A stretch of DNA of 64,000 nucleotides, from contig NW_024037074.1 in assembly GCF_015706575.1 (NCBI RefSeq), positions 3,534,001-3,598,000 of the forward strand. Reading direction: 5' to 3'. This DNA comes from Patiria miniata (lineage: Eukaryota; Echinodermata; Asteroidea; Valvatida; Asterinidae). Shown in pieces: positions 1 through 12,712 of the stretch. Each line of letters begins with the position of its first letter. The first letter of the stretch is position 1. A program made the translations under genes and the position numbers. The notes under the pieces are model-generated. The model made no database searches, was not told where the DNA came from, and was given only the letters and a program-made list of their open reading frames with translations.

Positions 1-3000
1 TGTTGATGTAAGTAGTGGTTACATGCACTTCCTAGTTTAATGACAAAATGTACATACATACATGATTTAAAGGTACCGGTATTATGTGAGGCGTTCTAGC
101 AAAATGAGGTCGAAAATGAAAGTTTGTGGGTATTAGAAAGAGAATAAAATTATCCTTACAATACTTTTTGTTGCACTTAAACTGGACATTCCGTTGACAA
201 GTTATGGCTGTTTAAAGTTTGCATATCAACTTGTCAAAAAGCTAAAACATCTAAATTGGCCTTCAACATTTATATTTTTATTTGTGAAGATGAAAGATGC
301 CACTGATTAATTTTTTCCTAAAAACACATTTATTCCACGAATTTTATACTTTTTCTTTAAAATACGCATCTCTTGCATCTACTGGGCATGTATGACAAAT
401 ATGGGCCTATCACTAAATCTGAAAATCAAGAATTTTATTCACTTACAGTCCAGCAAGGTGTATATTCCGTAATAATTTGGTAGTTTTGTTTTTGATGTTT
501 GCAAAAATTGTATGTTACCTTTACTATGTAATGTATGTAAGTTTTCAATACCGTTCATTTTTTTTTCATTTTTTTTCAAATGGATCTGTGTTTTGCAAAT
601 TTACTCTTCAAAATATTACAGGGCTACCCTTGAGATAATGCTACAGAAACTGAAAATGTCATGTTAATTTGAGTGAAAAACACATCCATTATAATCCATT
701 CAAAAACTTCAGCCCCCCCCCCCCCACCACCACCAAATGAAAGACCTCCAAAGACCTCCCAAGAGGATCTTGAAGCATTCAGAAGAGTTATTGTGCATTT
801 CTGCTAAAATGCAAAATAAAACAAACTGAACTGAAGTGCTTTGGCACTTGGGAATTGCTGTGAATAGTTTCACCTCAAGAGGTGTCTGCTGTAGAGATTT
901 GGGGGGGGGTGGCTGGGACTGTGGGAAATTTGATGGTCCCATGTCCCTACATTACACTGAATAATTAGGCCCCAAAAAAAAAACAGTTCTGCTTGCGATT
1001 ACATGGAATTTGAAAATTCCATGGGGTTTTTTGGGGGGCAATTTTTTTTTGTGTACGACTACGATCATATGGAGTTGTCTGCGTGTAGACAAGGTGGTAG
1101 TAATTGTTGATTTTCGATTTTTTTTTCTCAATTTGCCCCCCAAAAAAATTAGGGTCAGTGCTGTCAAATAGGGTAGGTAGTGTAACCGAAAGCAGAACTA
1201 TTTTTTTTTTTAGGCCTTATTTAACAAACTTGTGAACATACGTGTACATAGTGTAGTTCCTATCAAAACAGCATGGCGTCTGGTCTACACCTAGCCTCAC
1301 CGCATGGGGCATACAGCCAATAATAAATCAATGTTTGATCAACTCACTTTCAAAAATAACTAAATGCTTGGCCGACTCACTATCGTATTCATAATGGACA
1401 AATGTAAACCCTCACTTTTTTTTTCAATCTTGACACCTTGCAATACTTTTCACCTTGGTACAACACAAACTCAATGTGCACATACATGTACATGTATACA
1501 TGCAAAGGCCTACTGTACACATCTCCTAGATGGAGAATAATAAGCAAGACAAGATTCAATGTACATGTACATGTACGTACTACATGTACCGGTAGGCTGA
1601 ACAGTGTACATGTGGTATGTGTGTACGGCTGAAAGTTTAACTTCATACATGCACTACAAAGTTTTACTGAACTTTCCAATTCCAATGGCGTTCTACTCTA
1701 TTGTCTGATGGTTGTACAATGTAAAATGTACAACATCTAGGTCATTATACGTGCCTTGAACTTACCAGGCAATTGAACTCTGTCCATGTATCAAATTAGT
1801 CTTTCCCCACACAACAAGTTCCATGTGACAATAATCAACTAAGGAACTCTGTAAATATCCTACTAGTCATAAACCCCCCAGGCTTGAAACACACAAATGT
1901 CCCCCCCCCCCTCCAAAAAAAGAAAGATTGACACACAAGAGCCCAACAAAGCACAGTGGCAACACTCTGCCCTATGTGCATGTACATTTTTGTACACACC
2001 AAACTAATAAATCCCTGTACCATTTCAAAGCTTATCCCAAAGGCAAACAATCTTGTACTTGGCAACATGCTCCTGCAGTGTACTGATCTGATTATGTGAC
2101 TGTAGCATTATCCACACAGTATACATTGTATAAATATGTAGCCAGCAGTTTTAACTTATTTTTAGTACAGAAGTAGTAATTTTACCAAAACACACCCACA
2201 CACACACAAAGGCAATACTGTTACTTTTTCTAAACATTGGGACTTCTTTTGGTGACTAGGGACCTTTCTCACCACTGCATGAACACTTTTTGCCTGTGGT
2301 TTATCTTGGATCTAAAAGCCTAAATTACTCACTGTATTTTGTATACTGTGGTTGACAGGCCTGTCCCCAGCTGAAAAACACGTATTTCAAATCATCACTC
2401 AAACAAAACCACAAAAAAAGGGAAACTGACTGGGTTCACTTTTGAGGTTTAACAAAAAAGAAATTGAGCAAGATTGGAACCTGCAAACTCTGGACAAATG
2501 CATTGACAAAGTTATTCATGAGACTGAATTCCGGCAAATTGAGAGAAAAACCCTTCATTAAATGAACCTGTATTTTATTTTCATGTACAATTATAACCAT
2601 ACCATTTGTGACGGTAAATTTCTACACATTTTAGATGGTTTATGGTCCCAAACAAAATTAATACAAATCTCGAAAAAAATTGTTTCAGTTTGTTTTACTA
2701 TTATACATGTACATGAGCTTCATATGACTTTCAAGCTAACACTTCGCATAATGACAAGAACTGAGGCTCTAGACCGCTCAGAGACAATTCCTCCAGTTTG
2801 TACACCCCTTTTTAGCAGCGTTTCAAAATTCCCAGATACAGCTACTGAGAGAGTAACAAATTTAGTTATGTCTACATGTAGCTTCAGCACAAACATTCCC
2901 TAATTCCTGCCACTCAAAGCACTGATAATGTCACAGATAGACGGCCGAAGCAAGATACACAGAAAATGTAGTCTAGATTTATGTGCCTTGAAGTTGAGTG

Positions 3001-4518
3001 TCTTGGAATGCACTGTTGCAGTCTCGCCTGTGAACTTTTGTTCCGCAGCCAGACACAGGTTGCCCAGGTATCTCTTCCTGTGAGACTTAAATTTCCGTTT
3101 CAAACGTTATGATCAACTCTTACCCGGTACTAATACTGTACGAGACATGACATTCTCTGAACTCCGTCACGGTCTAGGTATTCATTTATCAGGGTCTCAC
3201 AGGGAAGTTGGGGGGAAAAGGGTACTTAATTAAGCTTGTACAGGTGGCATGCATTCACACTACTTCCTCTTGTGGTCTGTTTGACACCACAGGGAGTTTA
3301 TGGGCTTTGTTTAAGCAATCATTGTTTTAAATACATGTAGCTATATTAGCTTACTTTATTAACCCTAACTCCCTACGGATGTGCAAAATCATATTGAATT
3401 TGGAGGATTCAGGACTGTTAGGGATGGAAAAAAGCAGCATATTTTAATTTACAAAACTGTGCAGAAATGTTTGTTTATTCTGAAAAATTAACCCTAATCG
3501 TAATCAATCCTTCAATATCCTCCAGGTAGTTTTGGAAGATTTTGGAGGATTGAGGCTGAATGGCAAAAAAGTGTCGGGTGATTTAGGACGATGCTTTGTG
3601 TCGAGTTTATTGGGTGTACCCAGCATTGTTTATGCTCAGTCAAGCATAGTTGACTACATTAATATGCTCAATATCATCCGCACTGCTTCTGAATGTCATC
3701 GACACTGCCTCAACCTATTAACAGTGAATGTTGGAGGATTGGCATTCTGGGGTTTTTTTTACACAATGGTCTGTGCATGTAATGAGTGTAGAAATTTTAG
3801 GGGCGTGTGGCAATCGTTTTACAAAACTCATTTTGGGTGATTGGGTCGAAGTTGTGAAAGGGGAAAAAATGATGCATCTTGACACCACTTTTTATATTAT
3901 CTCAATGAAGGTCAGTCATGCAAAAATATTGAAAAGACATAAATTTAGGACAGTGAGAAACATTTCCAAGTTGGTTAGAAAATACTTTGAAAATGCACTC
4001 AACTCTCCATAGACTTTGTACACGGTCACAAGAGTGGAGTCAAATTCCTTTTTTTCCTAATAAGTATGGTTGCTGTGCCTGTGGTACTCTCTTAAATTTC
4101 TATAGCAATTGAGTTTGAAGAAAATAGAATAATTTACATTTTATTTGTTAATGTTTTGGTCAGAAAAAAAACACTGGAGTTCAGCTGACCCCTTGCTGAA
4201 GTTGCTAATTATCAATTTATCAAACCAGACACTGACCTTATTGCAGCCTAATACTATAGTACGCCTACTCATAAAACGTACAATCCAGTTAAACTTCAAA
4301 CACTTTATGCATCAACATTCTAGCTGTATTGTCTATTGTACACGAACTGTGCAGGGGAAAGAAATCCGCATTCAAAATCCGTCATCACACAATTGCTCAC
4401 ACCCAGCCTGAAACAAGCTGGCTATTTATTTTAAACTCCGGGTCAAGTTTGTAGTCGGACGCATTTTAAAATAATATTTCTCGGGCTCAAACGGTTTCGG
4501 GTTTCATAAATCACTCAC
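1..4518. other. Non-coding AT-rich region, probably intron or downstream part of the 4.6-kb gene
   Basis: I find no convincing exon here. The stretch is AT-rich with short G/C homopolymers and TACATG-type alternating repeats around 1478-1590. From about 3359 to 3840 it carries fragments of a repeat that starts TTAACCCTAACTCCC and contains the phrase TTTGGAGGATT, related to the piggyBac-like MITE at 23657-24064. If the signal-peptide exon at 4519-4647 is real, this stretch is on its downstream side and would be mostly intron. Confidence 0.5.
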
Positions 4519-4647
4519 CAGCTCCGCGTCAAAGTCAGCTCCGGCGCCGCTCACCACCAGCACGGCCAGGGAAAGGAGCACGACCACGGCGGCCAGACCA
4601 CGGCTGCACAGGGTCGTTAACTTTAACCTCCCCGTCATCAGAGACAT
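4519..4647 (-). CDS. First coding exon of a secreted or membrane protein (signal peptide exon)
   Basis: Not recognised by family. The exon encodes 43 residues from ATG (4645-4647) to a consensus donor CTG|GTGAGT (intron begins at 4518), ending in phase 0. After a basic N-terminus (MSLMTGRLKLTTLCSR) comes a hydrophobic run rich in V, L and A (about residues 17-33), then SGAGA and an acidic start of the mature chain (DFDAEL). This is a classical signal peptide with a likely cleavage site after the small-residue stretch. A second in-frame ATG (4636-4638) could also initiate. GC and CpG content is much higher than in the surrounding DNA, as expected at a promoter and first exon. Downstream exons would lie at lower coordinates or outside the window; I could not find them. 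The donor, signal peptide and CpG context are seen; the secretory role is inferred. Confidence 0.6.
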
Positions 4648-5200
4648 TTTTCAGGCCTCAGAGAATCCACCCGAAAGAAAATTCCTGTAGCAACCTCTAC
4701 CAGAGCACTCAACAGCAGTTCCAGGGTGTGTGTGTGAACAAGTTACAAGGAGATAAAATCAGCTGGTCGTTGAAGGAAAAGAGGGTTAAATGTCCAAGTT
4801 TTCACGTGCACTCGAACCACTCAGCTTAGTTTGTGGGCCTACCGTACAGCCGTACAGACTACACACGCTGCGCAACACCAGTCGAGTGCAAAAATAAGTG
4901 TGCACTTTTAACGAAAAAAAGCCAAGTTAGTCCGTTCCTCGGAAGCTGCCGTGGCCACTGGAAATCTTGATTTTTGGAACCCACCTGCTTGATCTGTGAA
5001 ATCCAAACGCATTTCACTCGAAAAAGGGGACCAAAATCTTGAAATGCTGGGCCAATTTCCAGCACCGTACCCGTGCAGTTGCAACGGCAGCAGCAACTGT
5101 ACGTCGAAATCAGCAGTTAGCCAACAGAGCGGAACGTGTACTTTGTACTACTAGTGCGGCTAGCTAGCTGGCACTGATTGGAAGGTTCGATTATCTCTGT
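4648..5200 (-). promoter_or_regulatory. CpG-rich upstream region of the signal-peptide gene
   Basis: This stretch immediately upstream of the ATG at 4647 is relatively CpG-rich (for example 5048-5165) in an AT-rich background and contains no credible coding sequence. It probably holds the 5' UTR and promoter of the minus-strand gene. No TATA box was identified. Confidence 0.4.
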
Positions 5201-8200
5201 AAGGGGGGGGGGGGCTTCGAAAGTTCTGTAATACGGCTAAGTCAATTTCACGTTACAATGTATTATGAATGTCGACAATCAATTTCTCTTTCAACGATAT
5301 ACTATGTTTGAAATTATTTTTGTTGATTTTTTTATTGGTCTACTTGAAAATTAAACAATAGGCCGTGTTATGTTTGATGTGGCTAAATAAATATATCCCC
5401 TAGAATGAAATGGATCTGCCCACGCAAGTTCCCCATGTGCTCTGCCCTCGTCTAGTTTGTGCAAACTTTTACAACTTTTTTCCTCATAAATGTACAGTTA
5501 TATCATTCGATATTATTGGTGATTAAAGCTGAATACTTTCTTGGTGTTTTTCCTGAAATTAAAATCAAGATGTCAGTTTCGTATACATCCGACAAAGTAT
5601 CCTGATTCTTGAACTTCCAAAGCGGGGAGAAGGGAGAGTACATGTCGCACAATAAAAACTTAGAAACCGAAGATAAAAGGGTTTCTCGGTTTAATAATAT
5701 CTTTCATAACATTATTCTGTAAAACTACGAACAAAGGTGTGTCCATTTTTAAAGCCATTGACGGACAACTTTTGACGAGTTTATTGCGGTGGCAAAATAA
5801 GTGTCATTGTGAATTGACGAGATGCACATTGTACATGAAATTATTGTCCATCCATGTGATGATGATAAGATGTTGCGTGAATGATTCTTATTCATGTTAT
5901 TACCAAAAGAAACATGCAGGCACGCATGTGTTTTCTGAGAAAAAAAAACACACTGAAAAGATACAGACCACGTGTATTTTGGATAACAGGAACCGTAAGC
6001 AACCAACACACGGCCAGACGGTCCATTTCCCTTACGATAAGTCATTTTAGATGGGAATAACTTCAACTTGCCTAACATTGCCATACAGCATTGCTATAGT
6101 TAGCTCTTCTTTTTCCCCCATCCCATTGTATTATCTATAGAGGAAATGGGATAGACCACATTGCGCACAGAGGCCACAATTACTAGACCATGTCAAATCC
6201 ATTTGCTTGGACAATACACGCTATGCGGAAGATGGGCCCATTTGAAGTAATAAAGAAACAAAAACCTCCCGAAATTGGTGTCTGTTGATGGCCATGGCGT
6301 CACGAGCACAGAGTCTGCCAAAAAAAATATTTAATGCTGCCAAGAACTTCTTTAATACGCCCAAACTATAGTGGTCGCAATTATAGTTGGGAACTATGGA
6401 CTGCCCCAACTTGGACCCCATAGATGGAATGACCCCATAGTTGGGAGGGACAGTCCCAACTATATAGGACGATCCTCTCTTTTGTTGTTATCAACCATAA
6501 GATAGTTGGGAACCATACAGTAATTGGGACGTAACAGCCCGGCCAGAATCAAACAGACCTTTAATATTAATATGCGTGGCTGCCATCTTGACGACATCTC
6601 TTGTTATTTAAATTCAGGAACAGGCTGTTACTGAATTAAAATAACAAAAGAATGAATCCACAAATGGTTCACTCATGCATATACTGTACATGTATATACT
6701 AACAAAACGGAGGCATTGCTCTTTAAGATGGATGCTTCGCATAATGTCTATTTGCAAGCGCCGGGGAGGTGTCTTTTATTATTGAAGGGGGAACTCGTAA
6801 ATTTTACACAATCTTTCCAAAAAATACATAGCTCGTTGTTTTCTTCTCAAAAATTTCGAGATACGTGTGGAGATGGGCGCACACATGGCGTGGCACAGTT
6901 AGCTAGGAGAGGATGACCCTTGCCTCCTTGGACAAGACGCCGTTGATGCAAAGACATGAACGGTCAGAACTTTTGAACAATACTCCTCCCCCACTAAATT
7001 CGGAATGTTGAAGTGGCTGCCAAATCATGAGTCCGCTCCGAAATCAACTTGTCTGCACCATTACATGTTTTTCCGTACATGCATCGGTAGTCATGGAATG
7101 CCATTTATACCGCCAAGAAAATCTTTGAACCACAAAAACCGCATAAAGGAAAATACCGTTCCGGCTCGACATTATTCTCTAGAATCAACAAACACTGCAC
7201 CCAGACACTAATAACGTTCTGTTGTTTGTTGACATGAAGTTGTGGCATTGGAGATTAAAAATAAATGGAAAACCGTGTGTGGGAAAGCGATGTATGCTGC
7301 AAGACCTGTGTAAACTGTCGTGTTATAAAAAAAAAAACATAATAGTGATAGAGCAAAAGAGCAGTCAATATTTTTCCGTTGAAAATGTCGCAGAGTTTCA
7401 AATGCCATTTTCAAAGCAAGAACAAAGAACCGAGTGTACTGTGACGGGGAAGTTAATTGAAAACGAATCCTTTGTTCGTTTTTATTGTGTCTTCCTATGT
7501 GGCGAACATTATAATGAGGACGACTTGATTAGGAAATTTATAATTTCCATAACGTGGACACGTGACGACCGGTGTCCTCACTTTAACTTGTGGTTGTATT
7601 GGGGGCGGGTCTGGCTGTACTTTGTGCCGAGCCTTTGTTCGGAATTGCTACATCACTTTGAACAAGGACTTGAATCTTCTCCCCCCCCCCCAAAAAAAAG
7701 GGGGGGGGTATTTTGATTAACTGTACACACGGGAAGTCTCAATTAAGAAACCCGTGTAGACGATATAAAAAAGTGCGAAGTTTTAGAGGTTGGCGGGGGG
7801 GAAAAAGAAGAGATTATTCCAAAGAATCCCATAAAAATAAGTAGGAAAACCTCCCTAACGACTTTTCAATGTGTAGCTTTTGATTTTAACCACAAAAAAA
7901 AAATACTTTTTTTTATTGTATTTTGGATGTCTGCAACACTTTCAAAAGTGAGGAAATTATTTCATAATTAAACGTGGGCCGACGTTTTTCGGTCGATGTC
8001 TCACTCAAAAGCGAATGAATTTTGTACTGCTAGAAAACTAGTAATTTTAAAAATAAATGTATTTTTCGGGGTACAAATCGAAAACAAAACATGGACAGTA
8101 TACATCTTTAAAAAGTCAGGTAGAAATCCTAAAAAGTGACATTAGGGTACATCAGGGATATCCATTGTGTTACAAATGTTTTTCATTACGGGGGGGGGGT

Positions 8201-8527
8201 GTTACATTCCACCATATGGCTAAATAATAAATGTCATTCAACTTTTGAGTCGTTTTACAATTGTGTTTGTTTACTTACTTTTCCACATTTGCCAGCCCTG
8301 AATCAATATTTCCGGGGCCATTCTTGGGGGGTGACTCAGCGATGATGGGCCTCTTAATACCCCTACCCCACGGCGTGTTGGACCCGTGTTTTGTGTTTCG
8401 GTTTGCGGTTTGTTGTGAAAAATTCCTCTGGATTTCTTGTCCTTTTCTGTCTAGATACATTTTTGGGGGTTGAAGTGTCACTTATCCAGCGAGGAGGCAA
8501 TTTATCCCAGAAAAGTTTGCAGTTTAA

Positions 8528-8567
<40 letters not shown>

Positions 8568-9500
8568 ATCAATAAATCTGAGGTTGAGCAGCGTACTTTA
8601 CCGTACTGGTTTTCCGGATGTCAAAGGTTTAAATCTCGCTCTATTCAATTTCTCAGTCCGTGGTTCAACCTAAAATTGACAAAATAACTTACCCCTTTTC
8701 TCTTTGCGGTTTATGTGATGAAATCAAATATTTTTGTACATTCCTTGGCTTTCAATGGGCTTTCATAAATGTCTACTACGCAAATAAAACATGCAGTCTC
8801 TTTCGGAGACAGAGACGACGTCTGCGTCCAAGAACATGAAGATGAAAGAGAGAGAGAGAGATAATATTAAGCATTAGTGTCTCAAGATATTTTGGCAAAG
8901 ACAAGTAAATCAGGAATGTCGCATCGAACATCAGCGAGTATAAAATCCGAATCGAGAAAGACAATATCATACCACGTAGGTGGCAAATTTATGGCGGGTT
9001 TTTGTTAGAAAACGAAAGGCCACGGTCGCCCACAGAGTCCAGTCGCAGGCATTTTAACAACTCACTGCGATGTATTTTATGACATAAGACTAGTGGGGGA
9101 ATCCTTTGTTGCCACTTGGTGGTCGTGAGTCATCCACGACTGTGGCCGGCCACCTGTGGTTGAGAATCCATCTTAATAACTAATAACTTGTGCTGTCATT
9201 CACGTCAGTTATTGATGGGTGGTTGCTTGATTGCGGTTCTTCCTGCAGTGGCGAAGATGATCCCCATGAGTCTTTACTATCGATACTACACTACACAGAA
9301 TAAATTCCTCCTAATTTGTAAATACCTGATAGGCCATTTATAGCTCCACGGGTGGACATATATATACCTACTGACAACGAGGTTGTTTTGGTTTCGGTAG
9401 ACAGCGGACTATTGTTGTTTCTTTATATGGATTAATATTTTATTTTCAAAATCACGAACGCTGCTTCTTCGTATTTTCTGTTCGTTTTCTACACAAACGT
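5201..9500. other. Intergenic region without recognised genes
   Basis: Only low-complexity and repeat DNA was seen. There is a cluster of repeated AGTTGGGAACTATGG-type phrases at about 6378-6530, several short G/C homopolymers, a 38-base G run at 8529-8566 and a short GA repeat at 8847-8862. Open frames here are not supported by splice signals or recognisable protein motifs. Confidence 0.5.
8529..8566. repeat. Poly-G tract (38 bases)
   Basis: This is an uninterrupted run of 38 G, the longest homopolymer in the window. Other runs of about 27-29 occur as C at 15688-15716 and 22863-22889. The length in the assembly may be inexact. Confidence 0.9.
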
Positions 9501-9985
9501 TAATTTTGGCTTATAGGCTTTTGGTTTGAATCGATTCGAAAGCTGTCTCCGTTTTGTAAAATGCTCACGGACGATGATTGAAAAATACAATGTATCTTGT
9601 TTCCATTTCTTTTGATAGCCGCTTTGGGAGCTTTTTTTTGCACCATGCACGGAGTGGTGAAAACTACATGTACAATGAACGATACATGCGCCAACCGTTT
9701 ACAAACACGACGTGTAATGGAAGGGCGCCACCAACTGATGACAGTTGTTTTCACTCCTTCGAACCAATCAGAGACGAGCCCATTCAGCCTTTCAACCAAT
9801 CGCGTTCAGGGTGAACCATTGTACACTTTCTCGGTGGGGCATTTAAATTGGCAACAGGTGCATAGCAACGCGCGTCGAAAAGGCATAGAGCGGACGCTGT
9901 GCCACGGCAACTGCCATGCTCTGTGAGTGTGAGCCAAGTTGAACGTTTTGGAACGGAAATCGTCAGAATTTGTAATAAAATAAAG
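9500..9985 (+). promoter_or_regulatory. Candidate promoter and 5' exon of the KLHL gene
   Basis: This GC-enriched stretch precedes the Kelch-like gene and ends in a perfect donor, AAAG|GTAAGT (intron from 9986). A second donor-like site, CT|GTGAGTG, is at 9923. Joining 9985 to the strong acceptor at 10619 leaves an in-frame stop (TAA, 9976-9978) in the frame needed by the BTB domain, so this is either an untranslated exon or not the correct partner. RFX/X-box-like GCATAGCAAC and CCACGGCAAC phrases occur at about 9861-9911. Confidence 0.3.
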
Positions 9986-10619
9986 GTAAGTCCGTGGACA
10001 ATTTACTGGATGGATGAAATTATTTGCAGAAACGAAATCCGTTTTCCCAACTTTTCTTGCACCACGGACAGATATGTTTTTAAAGTTTTAGCTTCAGATT
10101 CAAACTTTAGATTTTTTGTTTTGTTAGACTTAATGGGAATTTACACACAATTTGTGAAATTAATAATAAATTCTATTATTTGTTATTCCAGTTTTTAAGA
10201 CTTTGTTGGATGGACTGAACATTTATTCCTCCATGACTGAACATGCTGAACACGATTAGCTCAAAATCTTGAAGGGGGGGGGGGGGGAGAGAATGAACTT
10301 TGTGTTTTTTCAAAAGCGAAAATGTTTGTTTTCAATTTTAAACAACATAATGTTTGTTTTTAATTTCAAACAGTGTAATTCGTAAACAGAACAAAATTTC
10401 TTTTGAATGTTACATACAGGTTCCCTCGACTTTCTGTTTCACAAGCTTTCTGTAAAAATCTACAAATACTGTCCTTTTCTTGTTATAAATTAAATTAATT
10501 ATTAATGAGGTTTCCTTGCATGTCTTGTATTTATGATGAAAGTGGAAATAAAGCAAAGTAAGTAAAGTAGAATCTATTCCTGTGATTAATACATTTTTTC
10601 ATTCTAATTTCCCCTGCAG

Positions 10620-12574
10620 AACAAGATGAACAATCTGTCCCCCGCACAGAGTCTTCTCACAAGACAAAACTACCACCTCCCGTTCTACCCAAACCCTTTG
10701 TGACAAAGAGCGGCAAACACATCTCAAAGGATCTACCAGCTTCATCAAGGCAGAAGGCATCAAATGCTGACCACAGTGTGAGGGTTCTGCAAGGGTTGGA
10801 GCTCCAGCGAGTGAAGGAATTGCTGTGTGATGCTACTCTGATCGCTGGAGGTCGTCGATTCAGAGTCCACCGGGCAGTGTTGGCTGCAAACAGTGGATAT
10901 TTCTGGGATTTGTTCAACCAGGACAAGTCAACTGAGGAAGTGGAAATGAACATCACAGAGGAGGAGACTGATCAAATAGTCTTAGATGGAGTGGAGCCTG
11001 TTGTACTAGAGAAGTTAATCCAATATGTGTACACGGGTTCCATCAATCTGGAAGACATGGGCATCGATTTGGTGAGGAAGGTTCTTCAGAAAGGGAAGGA
11101 ATTCCGGATAACTGATGTGGCTTCATCGTGTGGAGAATATCTCCGCAAGAAACTGGATTTGGAGAACTGCATCGAGATTTATCTCACAGCAAGTGAGAAC
11201 AACCTCGAGGGTTTGCGGTCGGCTGCTGAAGAGGTCATCATGGAGAATTTCAGCAAGGTGATGACCAGCGACGATTTCTTGGGATTGGACTTCAAGGATC
11301 TGCTTGCGCTGGTCAATAGTCCCAATCTGAAACTGAAGTGCAAGCTCGCACTCCACAGTGCCGCACAAAAGTGGCTGGAGCATGACGCAGACAGGATGCA
11401 GCATGCTAAAGAGGTCAAAGGTCAAGTGCTCAGCACCCCCATGTGTATCGTGCTGGGTGACGTGACGGGTCAAGCCGACACGGTGGAGAATATCCAAGAG
11501 TCTGTGAGTGGTGAAATGAGTCGAGATGTTCAGAACGGTAAGCAGAAGAGTGCTGGATGGGTCACCAGAACCCAGCAACCCAGCCCGTCATTCTGGCTTT
11601 TGGTGGGGAGGACAAGCAAGGTTTGCCCTCGGAGCGTGTTTACCAACTCCACCCCTTATCGGGCTGCTGTGAGCCCTACCATGCCATGCCCATACGCCGC
11701 CTGGATCTAGCCCTGGTGCCGTTTGGGGGCCAGGTCTTTGTCGCTGGTGGGCAGTATTCGTCAGACTCCCACGCCTCCGACAGCATTGGCACGGTGCACT
11801 GTTTCGACCCACGGACTGAATCCTGGCGGCAGATGCACCCCATGTTGAAACGGCGCGCCTTGTTCACGCTGAGCACCGTAGGGGATCGTATTTACGCAGT
11901 AGGGGGCAAGAACGCGCAAGGATCTCTTGTGAGTGTCGAATGTTTCGACCCTGCAATGAATGAGTGGAGCTACACCGCACCGCTGGTCATCCCAACCTTT
12001 GGCCATGCCAGTGCAGTGCACGATGGGAAACTTTACGTCACTGGGGGCGTCGTGATCGGAAAGCACTTCACCAACTCGCTGCAGTGTTACGACCCTGCTA
12101 GTGATATCTGGAGTTACCGGTGCCCATGGGTACCAGCGGGCCCTCCACATGATGTGCGCAGTTGGAGACAACTTGTACGTGCTTGGCGGGAACACGCGAA
12201 CCGAACGGGGAAAGCGCGTGGACTGTGAAGTCGTTGAGCGCTACAACTTTGAGACTGACCAGTGGTCGCCTGTCAAGCCCATCCCGCGGCCAGTCTGCCT
12301 GGCTGGGCTGGCCTCACTGGGACACCGTGTTTACGTCATCGGTGGTTATAATGGACGACATGCTATGAGGCACGGGGATATCCAGTGCTACGACACACTG
12401 AAAAACGAGTGGACAAGAATTGGTCAGCTGCCTGAGCCTCTCATGCGTCTGAGCACGTGCACCCTCTCCCTACCCATCATGCAACACGGTAATGCTGGAC
12501 AAACATCAGCCAATCAGAGAAGCAGATCGGGATCGATTGGAAACTCAGATTCAAGCAGTGAGGGCTCAGCTTAG
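10620..12574 (+). CDS. BTB-BACK-Kelch (KLHL family) protein, 5' end incomplete, two frame breaks
   Basis: A KLHL-type adaptor; family members usually bind Cullin-3 through BTB/BACK and recruit ubiquitylation substrates through the Kelch propeller. The exon starts after a good acceptor (CCCCTGCAG, ends 10619). Seen in order: a proline/lysine-rich leader; BTB with CDATLIAGG and HRAVLAANSGYF; a BACK region around CGEYLRKKLDLENC; six Kelch blades marked by LAFGG, VFVAGG, IYAVGG, LYVTGG, LYVLGG and VYVIGG; and a Ser-rich tail ending at TAG 12572-12574. BTB-BACK is in one frame to about 11537, blades 1-4 are in another from about 11576 to 12115, and blades 5-6 return to the first. The first shift could be a 38-bp GT-AG intron (11538-11575); the second, near 12118-12125, behaves like one extra base. 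No in-frame ATG precedes the BTB in this exon, so an upstream exon or another indel is needed. Paralogue not determined. Confidence 0.8.
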
Positions 12575-12706
12575 GTCTTGTGACAATCCTTCAATCATGC
12601 TTGATAAAATAACGTACACATCTCTGTGTTTCAAATTGACTACATTAAAAACCAAGTAAACTCCAACATATGTACTAATGTAAAGTCATCTGTAAATTAT
12701 GATTTA

Positions 12707-12712
12707 AATAAA
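12707..12712 (+). terminator. Polyadenylation signal of the KLHL gene
   Basis: AATAAA lies about 130 bases after the KLHL stop codon, in an AT-rich 3' UTR, and is the first canonical signal downstream. Confidence 0.6.

Noticed and set aside
2900..3103. Possible exon of the signal-peptide gene (minus strand, basic protein sequence)
   Set aside because: No phase-compatible acceptor and donor pair was found, and the sequence matches no family I recognise.
11123..11578. Antisense open frame of 151 codons across the BTB-BACK exon
   Set aside because: A shadow of the KLHL coding sequence on the other strand, with no motifs of its own.
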